DNA of 64,000 nucleotides from an uncultured Halomonas sp. (lineage in GTDB: Bacteria > Pseudomonadota > Gammaproteobacteria > Pseudomonadales > Halomonadaceae): contig NZ_CANMVL010000010.1 of assembly GCF_947501415.1 (NCBI RefSeq), positions 124,001 through 188,000 of the forward strand, given 5' to 3'. Below are positions 53,269 through 60,403 of the stretch, piece after piece. Each line of letters starts with the position of its first letter. Position 1 is the stretch's first letter. A program made the position numbers and the translations under genes. The notes below the pieces were generated by a model, which did not search any database, was not told the origin of the DNA, and saw only the letters and a list, made by a program, of their open reading frames with translations.

Positions 53269-54028
53269 AACCCATCTCCTGGCCGTGGGGATCGAGGACT
53301 TCCAGTGCCACCGGCTCGGCGGTGGGGCGAGTGATGAAGCGCTCGTCCATGCCGAGGTAGAAGACCTGGGGCAGGGTGTTCTTCTCAGGCTGCAGCACCA
53401 TCAGCTCACTGCGATGCTCCTCGATCATGCGGCTGATCTGGCTCTCCGGGTCGCGCATGTCACCGATGATCCGCGCGCCGCCCACGCAGCTCTCCACGCA
53501 GGCCGGCAGCAGGCCCGCCTCCAGGCGGTGGGCACAGAAGGTGCACTTGTCGGCTGTCTGGGTGCGCTCGTTGATAAAACGCGCGTCGTAGGGGCAGGCG
53601 TTGACGCAGTAGGCACAGCCCACGCAGCGGTCGCTGTCGACCACCACGATGCCGTCCTGGCGCTGGAAGGTGGCCTCCACCGGGCAGACCGGCACGCAGG
53701 GCGGGTTCTCGCAGTGGTTGCACAGGCGGGGCAGCATGAAGGTGGCGACATCCCCGGTCTCCTGATGCGCTACCTCGTACTGGGAGACGGTCGTGCGAAA
53801 GCTGCCCAGCGGGGCGGCATTCTCGATATGGCACGACACGGTACAGGCCTGGCAACCGATGCACTGGCGCAGATCGATCAGCATGCCGTAGCGCTTGGTG
53901 GGGTCGCCTTCACGACGCGGTGGCTGCTGGTTGATACCGGCATTGGCGGCGCTTGCGAGCGGTATCAGGGCAGCACCCGCACTCAAGCGGGCCAGCTGGC
54001 CGAGAAGGGTGCGGCGAATGGGGTCCAT
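53252..54028 (-). CDS. ttrB: Four-cluster ferredoxin subunit (TtrB/SrdB-like)
   Basis: 258 residues with a twin-arginine-like signal (IRRTLLGQLARLSAGAA). Four [4Fe-4S] cysteine groups are visible: CIGCQACTVSC (about 56-66), CNHCENPPCVPVCP (about 102-115), CVGCAYCVNACPYD (about 136-149) and CTFCAHRLEAGLLPACVESC (about 162-181). It wires the NrfD-type membrane subunit to the molybdoenzyme. It is first in the B-C-A operon, the order used by both Salmonella ttrBCA and Bacillus srdBCA. No ttrRS two-component genes are adjacent. Confidence 0.88.
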   Translation of the reverse strand: MDPIRRTLLGQLARLSAGAALIPLASAANAGINQQPPRREGDPTKRYGMLIDLRQCIGCQACTVSCHIENAAPLGSFRTTVSQYEVAHQETGDVATFMLPRLCNHCENPPCVPVCPVEATFQRQDGIVVVDSDRCVGCAYCVNACPYDARFINERTQTADKCTFCAHRLEAGLLPACVESCVGGARIIGDMRDPESQISRMIEEHRSELMVLQPEKNTLPQVFYLGMDERFITRPTAEPVALEVLDPHGQEMGYEFHH

Positions 54029-54221
54029 GGCGCCTCCGGTGGCCTTGGGTGGGGCGGGATCTTCCGCCTGTTCAAGAGGTAAGGCTGATACCGGAAGGTT
54101 ACCTTTGGACGAGGAATGTTGGCTTGATGTCGATCAAGACTTCGTTAGCATGCTCCTAATATTCTCTTAATGCTTTCGCAAGGCACTGATGCGGATTAGA
54201 TTTATTTTGACAGGGGAGGCA

Positions 54222-54253
54222 ATAAAAAAACGCCCTGCGCTGTGCAGGGCGTT
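54222..54253 (-). terminator. Intrinsic terminator of the small HTH gene
   Basis: On the minus strand AACGCCCTGC/GCAGGGCGTT (54229-54253) is a perfect 10-bp stem with a 5-nt loop, followed by a T7 run (54230-54224). It is a textbook intrinsic terminator about 30 bp after the HTH gene. Confidence 0.9.
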
Positions 54254-54285
54254 CGCTGTTCGGGGGAGGGTCATCGATCGCGTCG

Positions 54286-54564
54286 TCAGTGGGTAGCCCC
54301 CTGCTCCGCCACCGTGCGGTGGACGAGGCGTAGCTCATCGATCGAGAGGTGCTCCAGCTTCCCCGCCAGGAGGTCGCTGATCTTCTGCATCGGCAGCCCG
54401 GCGCGGCGAGCGATCTCGCGGCTGCCGAGGTCTGACACGGCGATAAGCCGGGTCACGATGCGCATGAGGCGTGTACGTTGTTCCAGGTCCCTGACATCGA
54501 GGTCAGGGCTGCTTCGCGGAGGGTCAAGGAGTTCCGCGGATCGGGACTGTCGTGCCGTGCTCAT
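54286..54564 (-). CDS. Small XRE-type helix-turn-helix protein (antitoxin-like)
   Basis: 92 residues with an unstructured start, a helical linker (DLEQRTRLMRIVTRLI) and a compact XRE helix-turn-helix with REIARRAGLPMQKISDLLAG (about 49-68) and DELRLV. The layout matches the antitoxin-type HTH proteins of HigA/MosA-like systems and other single-domain regulators. No toxin partner is adjacent on either side, so it is either an orphan antitoxin or a stand-alone regulator. It has its own strong terminator and lies between the ttr-like operon and a divergent APC permease. Confidence 0.75.
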   Translation of the reverse strand: MSTARQSRSAELLDPPRSSPDLDVRDLEQRTRLMRIVTRLIAVSDLGSREIARRAGLPMQKISDLLAGKLEHLSIDELRLVHRTVAEQGATH

Positions 54565-54787
54565 GATGCTCCATTAGGCGGTTGCGACAGTGACACTATG
54601 GCGACTCGCCGCCGTTTTTTCCAGTGTCGATTGCATACGGCTTTGGTGGGAAGAGATGGGGGCTGTCGACGAATGTCTACCCCGGGAATGTGGCACGTCT
54701 ATTGCTGTGAGTCGTGGGTTTCTCTATTTTGTCGACGTTAATTAAAAACAGAATTTTTTCCCCAAAACGATAACTTTCGAGGATCCC

Positions 54788-56230
54788 ATGACTCAAGATG
54801 TCGAGACCTCTCAGGGCCAGCTCTCGCGTGTGCTGGCTCGCAAGGATGTTCTCGCCCTGGCCTTCGGGGCCATGATCGGCTGGGGCTGGATCGTGCTGAC
54901 CGGCAGCTGGATCCAGTCGGCCGGCAGCCTGGGGGCGATTACCGCCTTCCTGCTGGGCGGGCTGATCATCGTGCTGGTGGGTCTGACCTACGCCGAACTC
55001 GCCTCGGCGATGCCCCAGGTCGGCGGCGAGCACGTCTATAGTTACCGCGCCCTGGGCCACTTCGCCTCCTTCCTGTGCACCTGGGCGATCACCCTGGGCT
55101 ATGTCAGCGTGGTCTCCTTCGAGGCCGTGGCGCTGCCCACGGTGGTGGAGCACCTGTTTCCCAACTACGCGGTGGGGCATCTGTGGACCATCGCCGGCTG
55201 GGAGGTGAAGGCCACCTGGGTGGCGGTCGGCGTCATCGGCTCGCTGCTGATGATGTGGATCAACTATGTCGGCGTGCGTACCGCGGCGCTGGTCCAGAAG
55301 GTGGTCACCCTGTTGATCCTGGCAGTGGGCGTGATGTTCATTACCGGGGCGCTGTTCCAGGGCAGCAGCGATACCATGCAGCCGCTGTTCAGCGTCGAGC
55401 AGGGCGTGGTGGGCGGCATCATGACGGTGATCATCATGGTGCCGTTCATGTTTGTCGGCTTCGACGTGATCCCCCAGGCCGCCGAGGAGATCAATCTGCC
55501 GTTTCGCGAGATCGGTCGAGTGCTGATGATTTCGGTGATCCTGGCGGTGTTCTGGTATGCCTTCATCATTCTTGGCACCTCCCTGATGCTCGACCCCGAG
55601 GCGCTGGGCGAGAGCTCGCTGGCGGTACCGGACGCCATGCAGGCGGTCTTTCAGGCGCCCTGGGCGGGCAATCTCATGATCCTGGCGGGTATCGCGGGGA
55701 TCATCACCAGCTGGAATGCCTTCTATATCGGCGGTTCGCGTGCCATCTACGCCCTGGCGCACTCCGGCATGCTGCCGGCCTGGCTCGGCAAGCTGCATCC
55801 GCGCTATCGCACGCCCACCAACGCCATTCTGGTGATGGGGGTGCTCTCGGCGATCGCACCCTTCCTGGGGCGTCCGGCGCTGGTATGGCTGGTGGTGGCA
55901 GGTGGCCTCGGGATCGTGGTTGCCTATCTGTTCGTCTCGCTCTCCTTCGTCGTGCTGCGCCGCCGCGAGCCCGACATGGAGCGCCCCTTCAAGGTACGCC
56001 ACGGCAAGCTGGTCGGTGCCCTGGCGGTACTGCTCTCCCTCGGGCTGTCCGCCATGTATCTGCCGGGCAGCCCCTCGGCACTGTCGGCCGTCGAGTGGAT
56101 GCTCTTCGCCGGCTGGATGCTGCTTGGCCTGGCACTCTATGCCTGGTCCCGCGTTCGCTACGGTGTCGCCTACAGCGACAGGATGATGCAGCGTGAGCTG
56201 GCTGGTGGTGACCCCTACCCGGGGCGTTGA
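54788..56230 (+). CDS. APC-family amino acid permease
   Basis: 480 residues with about twelve hydrophobic segments. It has the APC start (LAFGAMIGWGWIVLTGSWIQ, about 20-39) and FVGFDVIPQAAEEINLPFRE (about 222-241), the conserved segment of amino acid/polyamine permeases. GAGGA lies just before the ATG. It is followed on the same strand, 246 bp on, by glutarate hydroxylase and L-2-hydroxyglutarate oxidase genes; uptake of lysine, cadaverine-type amines or glutarate-related amino acids would fit but is inferred from context only. Confidence 0.88.
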   Translation: MTQDVETSQGQLSRVLARKDVLALAFGAMIGWGWIVLTGSWIQSAGSLGAITAFLLGGLIIVLVGLTYAELASAMPQVGGEHVYSYRALGHFASFLCTWAITLGYVSVVSFEAVALPTVVEHLFPNYAVGHLWTIAGWEVKATWVAVGVIGSLLMMWINYVGVRTAALVQKVVTLLILAVGVMFITGALFQGSSDTMQPLFSVEQGVVGGIMTVIIMVPFMFVGFDVIPQAAEEINLPFREIGRVLMISVILAVFWYAFIILGTSLMLDPEALGESSLAVPDAMQAVFQAPWAGNLMILAGIAGIITSWNAFYIGGSRAIYALAHSGMLPAWLGKLHPRYRTPTNAILVMGVLSAIAPFLGRPALVWLVVAGGLGIVVAYLFVSLSFVVLRRREPDMERPFKVRHGKLVGALAVLLSLGLSAMYLPGSPSALSAVEWMLFAGWMLLGLALYAWSRVRYGVAYSDRMMQRELAGGDPYPGR

Positions 56231-56412
56231 CGTCCTCCTGCACGAGTAGGCCTTGGAAGCCTGTTTTTCGCCCCGGCCCTGTGCCGGGGCGATGCCATGT
56301 GTGGCCTGCTCGTGTGCCCTGCTTGTGCATCAGGGGCGGATACCGGCAGGGACAGCCAGTGCGTGCGGCCGAACCGGCAGCGGGTTAATAAAAAGTATAA
56401 AGCCAAATACAG

Positions 56413-56441
56413 TTGACGCTATTAAAAAGTGTCGATATTTT
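56413..56441 (+). promoter_or_regulatory. Candidate promoter of glaH-lhgO
   Basis: TTGACG (56413-56418), a 17-bp spacer and TATTTT (56436-56441) form a plausible sigma-70 promoter in an AT-rich patch (56388-56445) 36 bp before the glaH ATG. It suggests that glaH can be expressed separately from the upstream permease. Confidence 0.5.
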
Positions 56442-56476
56442 GAATGGGCAATCCAATATCCCCTGGAGCCCCTGAC

Positions 56477-57457
56477 ATGACCGTGCTGAGCCAGCTTCCC
56501 GAAACCGCCATGCCTCTGCCCGCCGACATCCGCGGCTTTACCCTGGCACCTTCTGCCCAGTCCCCGCGCCTGCTGCAGCTGACCATTTCCCGCGAGGTGG
56601 TCGAGGCCTTCCTCGCGGCGGTCAGCGAGTGGCCGGTGCAGGCGCTGGAGTACAAGTCGATGCTGCGTTTTCGGGTCGCCAGGATTCTCGATGACCTGTG
56701 CGACAACACCCTGCAGCCGGTGCTGATCAACACCCTGGTGGATCGTGACACCGGTGGCTTCCAGGTGGTGCCGGAAGGTCTGAATGATGTCGAGCAGGCC
56801 GATGACATGGTCAAGCTGGCCACTGCCGTGGCTCACCTGATGGGACGTTCCAACTTCGATGCCATGAGCGGGCAGTACTATGCGCGCTTCGTGGTCAAGA
56901 ACGTCGACAACTCCGACAGCTACCTGCGCCAGCCGCATCGCGTGATGGAGCTGCACAATGATGGCACCTTCGTCGAGCAGGACACCGACTATGTGCTGAT
57001 GATGAAGATCGACGAGCAGAACATGGAGGGCGGCAACTCCCTGCTGCTGCACCTGGACGACTGGGAAGACCTGGAGCGGTTCTTTGCTCACCCGCTGGCC
57101 CATCGCCCCATGCGCTGGACGGCACCGCCCAGCAAGAACGTGGCCCGTGATGTCTTCCACCCGGTGTTCGATGTCGACCGCGAAGGCCGCCCGGTCATGT
57201 CCTATATCGACCAGTTCGTGCAGCCCAAAGACTTCGAGGAGGGCAACTGGCTGACCGATCTCTCCGACTCCCTGGAGAACAGCCCTGGCATTCTCTCGGT
57301 GCCCAATCCGGTGGGCAGCTTCCTGCTGATCAACAACCACTTCTGGCTGCATGGTCGCGACCGTTTCAAGCCGCATCCGGACCTGCGTCGCGAGCTGATG
57401 CGCCAGCGCGGTTACTTCACCCACGCCAAGACCCTGCGCGATCCGCGCCAGGTGTAA
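56477..57457 (+). CDS. glaH: Glutarate 2-hydroxylase (Fe(II)/2-oxoglutarate dioxygenase)
   Basis: Hydroxylates glutarate to L-2-hydroxyglutarate, using oxygen and 2-oxoglutarate; known as CsiD/GlaH in lysine breakdown. 326 residues. The iron ligands are in [16 protein letters not shown] (His and Asp, about 155-157) and [12 protein letters not shown] (His, about 295); the 2-oxoglutarate Arg is in [16 protein letters not shown] 56477 is preferred to an upstream in-frame ATG because GGAG lies about 9 nt before it. It is followed by lhgO, completing the glutarate route. No csiR-type regulator is adjacent. Confidence 0.95.
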   Translation: MTVLSQLPETAMPLPADIRGFTLAPSAQSPRLLQLTISREVVEAFLAAVSEWPVQALEYKSMLRFRVARILDDLCDNTLQPVLINTLVDRDTGGFQVVPEGLNDVEQADDMVKLATAVAHLMGRSNFDAMSGQYYARFVVKNVDNSDSYLRQPHRVMELHNDGTFVEQDTDYVLMMKIDEQNMEGGNSLLLHLDDWEDLERFFAHPLAHRPMRWTAPPSKNVARDVFHPVFDVDREGRPVMSYIDQFVQPKDFEEGNWLTDLSDSLENSPGILSVPNPVGSFLLINNHFWLHGRDRFKPHPDLRRELMRQRGYFTHAKTLRDPRQV

Positions 57458-57490
57458 GACGTGCCCAGGATCAATGGGTTACCCTGAAAA

Positions 57491-57516
57491 AGCCACGCCG
57501 TGTGAACGGCGTGGCT
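57491..57516 (+). terminator. Hairpin between glaH and lhgO
   Basis: AGCCACGCCGT and ACGGCGTGGCT form a perfect 11-bp stem with a GTGA tetraloop, flanked by AAAA upstream and ATTT downstream. It could terminate part of the glaH transcript or protect its 3' end, making lhgO expression lower. Confidence 0.6.
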
Positions 57517-57524
57517 ATTTCCAT

Positions 57525-57560
57525 TGCTGGAGCGAGACTGACTGCTGGAGCGAGAACGGC
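57525..57560 (+). repeat. 18-bp tandem duplication carrying the lhgO ribosome site
   Basis: TGCTGGAGCGAGA occurs at 57525-57537 and again at 57543-57555, an 18-bp period, so the GGAG ribosome site of lhgO is present twice; the second copy precedes the ATG at 57561. Confidence 0.75.
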
Positions 57561-58757
57561 ATGCACGACTTTATCATCATCGGCGGTGGCATCCTGGGCA
57601 TGTCCACCGCCATGCAACTCAAGCAGGCATACCCCGATCGCAGGATGCTGCTGCTGGAGAAAGAGGCGGGACCGGCACGGCATCAGACCGGCCATAACAG
57701 CGGCGTGATTCATGCCGGGGTCTATTACACCCCGGGCAGTCTCAAGGCGCGCTTCTGTCTCGAGGGCAATCGCGCCACCAGGGCGTTCTGTGATGAGCAC
57801 GGCATCGCCTACGACACCTGCGGGAAGCTGCTGGTGGCGACCAGCGACCTCGAGATGCAGCGCATGGAGGCGCTATGGGAGCGTACCGCCGCCAACGGCC
57901 TTGAGCGCGAATGGCTCTCCGCCGAGGCGCTGGCCGAGCGTGAGCCCAATATCACCGGGCTGGGCGGGATCTTCGTGCCCTCCAGCGGCATCGTCGACTA
58001 TGCCGAGGTGACGCGCGCGATGGCCGCCGAGTTCGAGCGGATGGGCGGCGAGATCCGCTACCACGCCGAGGTCACCGGCCTCGAGGAGCGCTCCCGGGAG
58101 GTGGTGGTCTCCAGCTCGGCCGGTGAGTTCACCGGGAGTTATCTCGTTACCTGCTCGGGGCTGATGGCCGATCGAGTGGTCCGCATGCTGGGCCAGGACC
58201 CGGGCTTCACCATCTGCCCCTTCCGCGGCGAATACTATCGGCTGCCGGAGAAGCACAATCAGATCGTCAATCACCTGATCTACCCGATTCCCGACCCCTC
58301 CATGCCGTTTCTCGGGGTGCATCTGACTCGCATGATCGACGGCAGCGTGACGGTGGGCCCCAATGCGGTGCTGGCGTTCAAGCGGGAGGGCTATCGCCGT
58401 CGTGATATCTCGCCTCGCGACCTGGCACAGATGTTCACCAATCCGGGGATTCTCAAGGTGCTGGGCAAGAACCTGCGCCCGGGCCTTGTCGAGATGAAGA
58501 ACTCCCTGCACAAGCGCGGCTATCTCGAGCTGGTGCGCAAGTACTGTCCGGAGCTGACGGTCGAGGATCTCGAGCCCTATCCGGCGGGCGTGCGCGCCCA
58601 GGCGGTATCCCGAGACGGCAAGCTGGTGGACGACTTCCTGTTCGTGAACACTCGACGCACCCTCAATGTGGGCAATGCACCGTCGCCAGCTGCCACCTCG
58701 GCGCTCCCCATCGGCAGTCATATCGTCGATCAGGTGAAGACGATGGTGGAGGGGTGA
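57561..58757 (+). CDS. lhgO: L-2-hydroxyglutarate oxidase/dehydrogenase
   Basis: Oxidises L-2-hydroxyglutarate to 2-oxoglutarate with FAD, passing electrons to the quinone pool. 398 residues from MHDFIIIGGGILGMST, whose GxGxxG motif binds FAD. ARHQTGHNSGVIHAGVYY (about 43-60) is the LhgO signature. LEPYPAGVRAQAVSRDGKLV and HVGNAPSPAATS-like residues near the C-terminus complete the DAO fold. ATG 57561 has duplicated GGAG sites upstream; the longer frame from 57474 runs through a hairpin and is rejected. With glaH it converts glutarate to 2-oxoglutarate. Confidence 0.95.
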   Translation: MHDFIIIGGGILGMSTAMQLKQAYPDRRMLLLEKEAGPARHQTGHNSGVIHAGVYYTPGSLKARFCLEGNRATRAFCDEHGIAYDTCGKLLVATSDLEMQRMEALWERTAANGLEREWLSAEALAEREPNITGLGGIFVPSSGIVDYAEVTRAMAAEFERMGGEIRYHAEVTGLEERSREVVVSSSAGEFTGSYLVTCSGLMADRVVRMLGQDPGFTICPFRGEYYRLPEKHNQIVNHLIYPIPDPSMPFLGVHLTRMIDGSVTVGPNAVLAFKREGYRRRDISPRDLAQMFTNPGILKVLGKNLRPGLVEMKNSLHKRGYLELVRKYCPELTVEDLEPYPAGVRAQAVSRDGKLVDDFLFVNTRRTLNVGNAPSPAATSALPIGSHIVDQVKTMVEG

Positions 58758-58782
58758 GCCCCAGACCATCGTGGCATTGCCG

Positions 58783-58806
58783 AAATTCTTCTTAAACGTA
58801 GAATTT
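58783..58806. promoter_or_regulatory. Inverted repeat upstream of the TAXI transporter operon
   Basis: AAATTCT (58783-58789) and AGAATTT (58800-58806) form a perfect 7-bp dyad, 10 bp apart, about 110 bp before the binding-protein ATG. It is a candidate operator; no regulator gene is adjacent. Confidence 0.35.
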
Positions 58807-58913
58807 GCGCCGATAGGTTCTCACGCTGGGTCCGTGCTAGCTTGGGGGCCGTACGCTGTTCAGGCGTCGGAAACGACCACAAGACAACCTGGTTGCAGGA
58901 CCGGAGGAATGCC

Positions 58914-59876
58914 ATGAAAGCCTTGAAGTATGCCGCTGTCGCCTCGCTGATCGCGACGGCTCCGTTGGCGGCTGCCCAGCAGCAGCTCTCCATCGCCACC
59001 GGTGGTACCGGCGGCACCTACTATCCGCTGGGTGGTGGCCTTGCCGAGATGATCGGCAAGCATCTCGAGGGTTACGAGGCCGTCGCCGAAGTGACGGGTG
59101 CCTCGGTGGAGAACATGGGGCTGGTGTGGCGCGGTGACTCCGATCTCGCCCTGGCCCTGGCCGACACCGTGCATCAGGCCTACAGCGGCACCGGCGATTT
59201 CGAGGGTCGCCAGCTCGAGAACATCCGTGCGCTGGCATCGGTCTACCCCAACGCCGTTCAGCTGGTGACCCTCGCCGACTCCGGCGTCGAGAGCCTTGCC
59301 GACCTGAAGGGCAAGACGGTCTCGGTAGGGGCGCCGGGCAGTGGCACCGAGCTCAACGCCAGGGCGCTGCTCGAGGCCAACGGCATCGGCTACGATGACT
59401 TCGACCCGCGCCGTCTCAACTTCAACGAGACGGCCGATGCCATCCGTGACGGTGATATCGCCGCTGGCTTCTGGAGCGTGGGGCCGCCCACCAGCTCGAT
59501 CATGAACCTGGCCACTACCCGGGATGTCCGCCTGGTCGGCCTCTCCGACGAGGAGGTGGCCAATGCGCGCGAGAGTGTACCGGTATTCGCCTCCTACGAG
59601 CTGCGTGCCGGCCTCTACGAGGGAATGGAAGAGGGCGTGCAGACCATCGGTATCCCCAACGTGCTGGCGGTGAGCAGCGAGATGGACGAGGAGCTCGCCT
59701 ACCAGATCACCAAGATGCTCTTCGAGCGCACCGATGAGCTGATCGAGGTCCACCCGGCGGCCAACGACACCACTGTGGAGTTCAGCGTCAACTCCACCCC
59801 GATCGCCTTCCATCCGGGCGCACTGCGCTACTACGAGGAGGTTGGCGCCGAGATCGCCGACCACCAGCGTCCCTGA
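58914..59876 (+). CDS. TAXI-family TRAP transporter solute-binding protein
   Basis: 320 residues with a Sec signal peptide (KYAAVASLIATAPLAAAQ). The mature protein starts LSIATGGTGGTYYPLGGGLA, the TAXI signature (about 25-44), and continues with TGASVENMGLVWRGDSDLAL and LKGKTVSVGAPGSGTELNAR. TAXI proteins feed fused TRAP permeases and often bind glutamate or other dicarboxylates. GGAGG precedes ATG 58914; the longer frame is not used. It follows the glutarate genes, but a separate hairpin-free gap of 156 bp with a dyad suggests its own promoter. Confidence 0.93.
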   Translation: MKALKYAAVASLIATAPLAAAQQQLSIATGGTGGTYYPLGGGLAEMIGKHLEGYEAVAEVTGASVENMGLVWRGDSDLALALADTVHQAYSGTGDFEGRQLENIRALASVYPNAVQLVTLADSGVESLADLKGKTVSVGAPGSGTELNARALLEANGIGYDDFDPRRLNFNETADAIRDGDIAAGFWSVGPPTSSIMNLATTRDVRLVGLSDEEVANARESVPVFASYELRAGLYEGMEEGVQTIGIPNVLAVSSEMDEELAYQITKMLFERTDELIEVHPAANDTTVEFSVNSTPIAFHPGALRYYEEVGAEIADHQRP

Positions 59877-59880
59877 GGCG

Positions 59881-60393
59881 ATGCGTGACCGGTATCTGAC
59901 AGCAGGGCGGGCCACCAGGCCCGCCCTGCTGCTGTGTGCAGGCCTGCTCCTGGCCAGCCCGGCGGTGGGACAGGAGCCGGCCCGCCTCGAGGTAAGCGGC
60001 GAGCAGGGGGGCACCCTGGTGTCGCTGCCCATGCCCGAGGGCGACGGCTGGTGTCTGGAGTGGAACCACTCGGTAGAGGGGTTTCCGGTCCTCGACTGCT
60101 ATCGGCATCGTGATGGACGCATGGTGCTCGAGCGTAGCCACCTGCCGGACTTCGCCGCCGGGCTCGATCATATCCCCGGTCGTGGTCGCCAGGTATCGGA
60201 CGGCGAAGGGGGGTACTGGATCGAGGATCTCGACGAGCCGGTGCCGGGCAATGCCTACCGCCTGCGGGTGGGGAGTCTCGCCGTCGACCACCGTCTGGTG
60301 GTGGATGGGCAACGCATCAGTCTGAGCCAGCTGGCCGCCGACCACCGCGTTACCGTACGCCTGGTCACCCCTGCTGGCGATCCAACACCCTGA
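59881..60393 (+). CDS. DUF1850 protein of the TAXI-TRAP transporter
   Basis: 170 residues with a signal peptide (ALLLCAGLLLASPAVGQ). WCLEWNHSVEGFPVLDCYRH (about 57-76) is the DUF1850 core, found between TAXI binding protein and fused permease genes across proteobacteria. Its function is unknown; two cysteines (about 58 and 73) could form a disulfide in the periplasm. It starts 4 bp after the binding-protein stop and ends 10 bp before the permease. Confidence 0.85.
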   Translation: MRDRYLTAGRATRPALLLCAGLLLASPAVGQEPARLEVSGEQGGTLVSLPMPEGDGWCLEWNHSVEGFPVLDCYRHRDGRMVLERSHLPDFAAGLDHIPGRGRQVSDGEGGYWIEDLDEPVPGNAYRLRVGSLAVDHRLVVDGQRISLSQLAADHRVTVRLVTPAGDPTP

Positions 60394-60403
60394 GAAAATC
60401 GCA

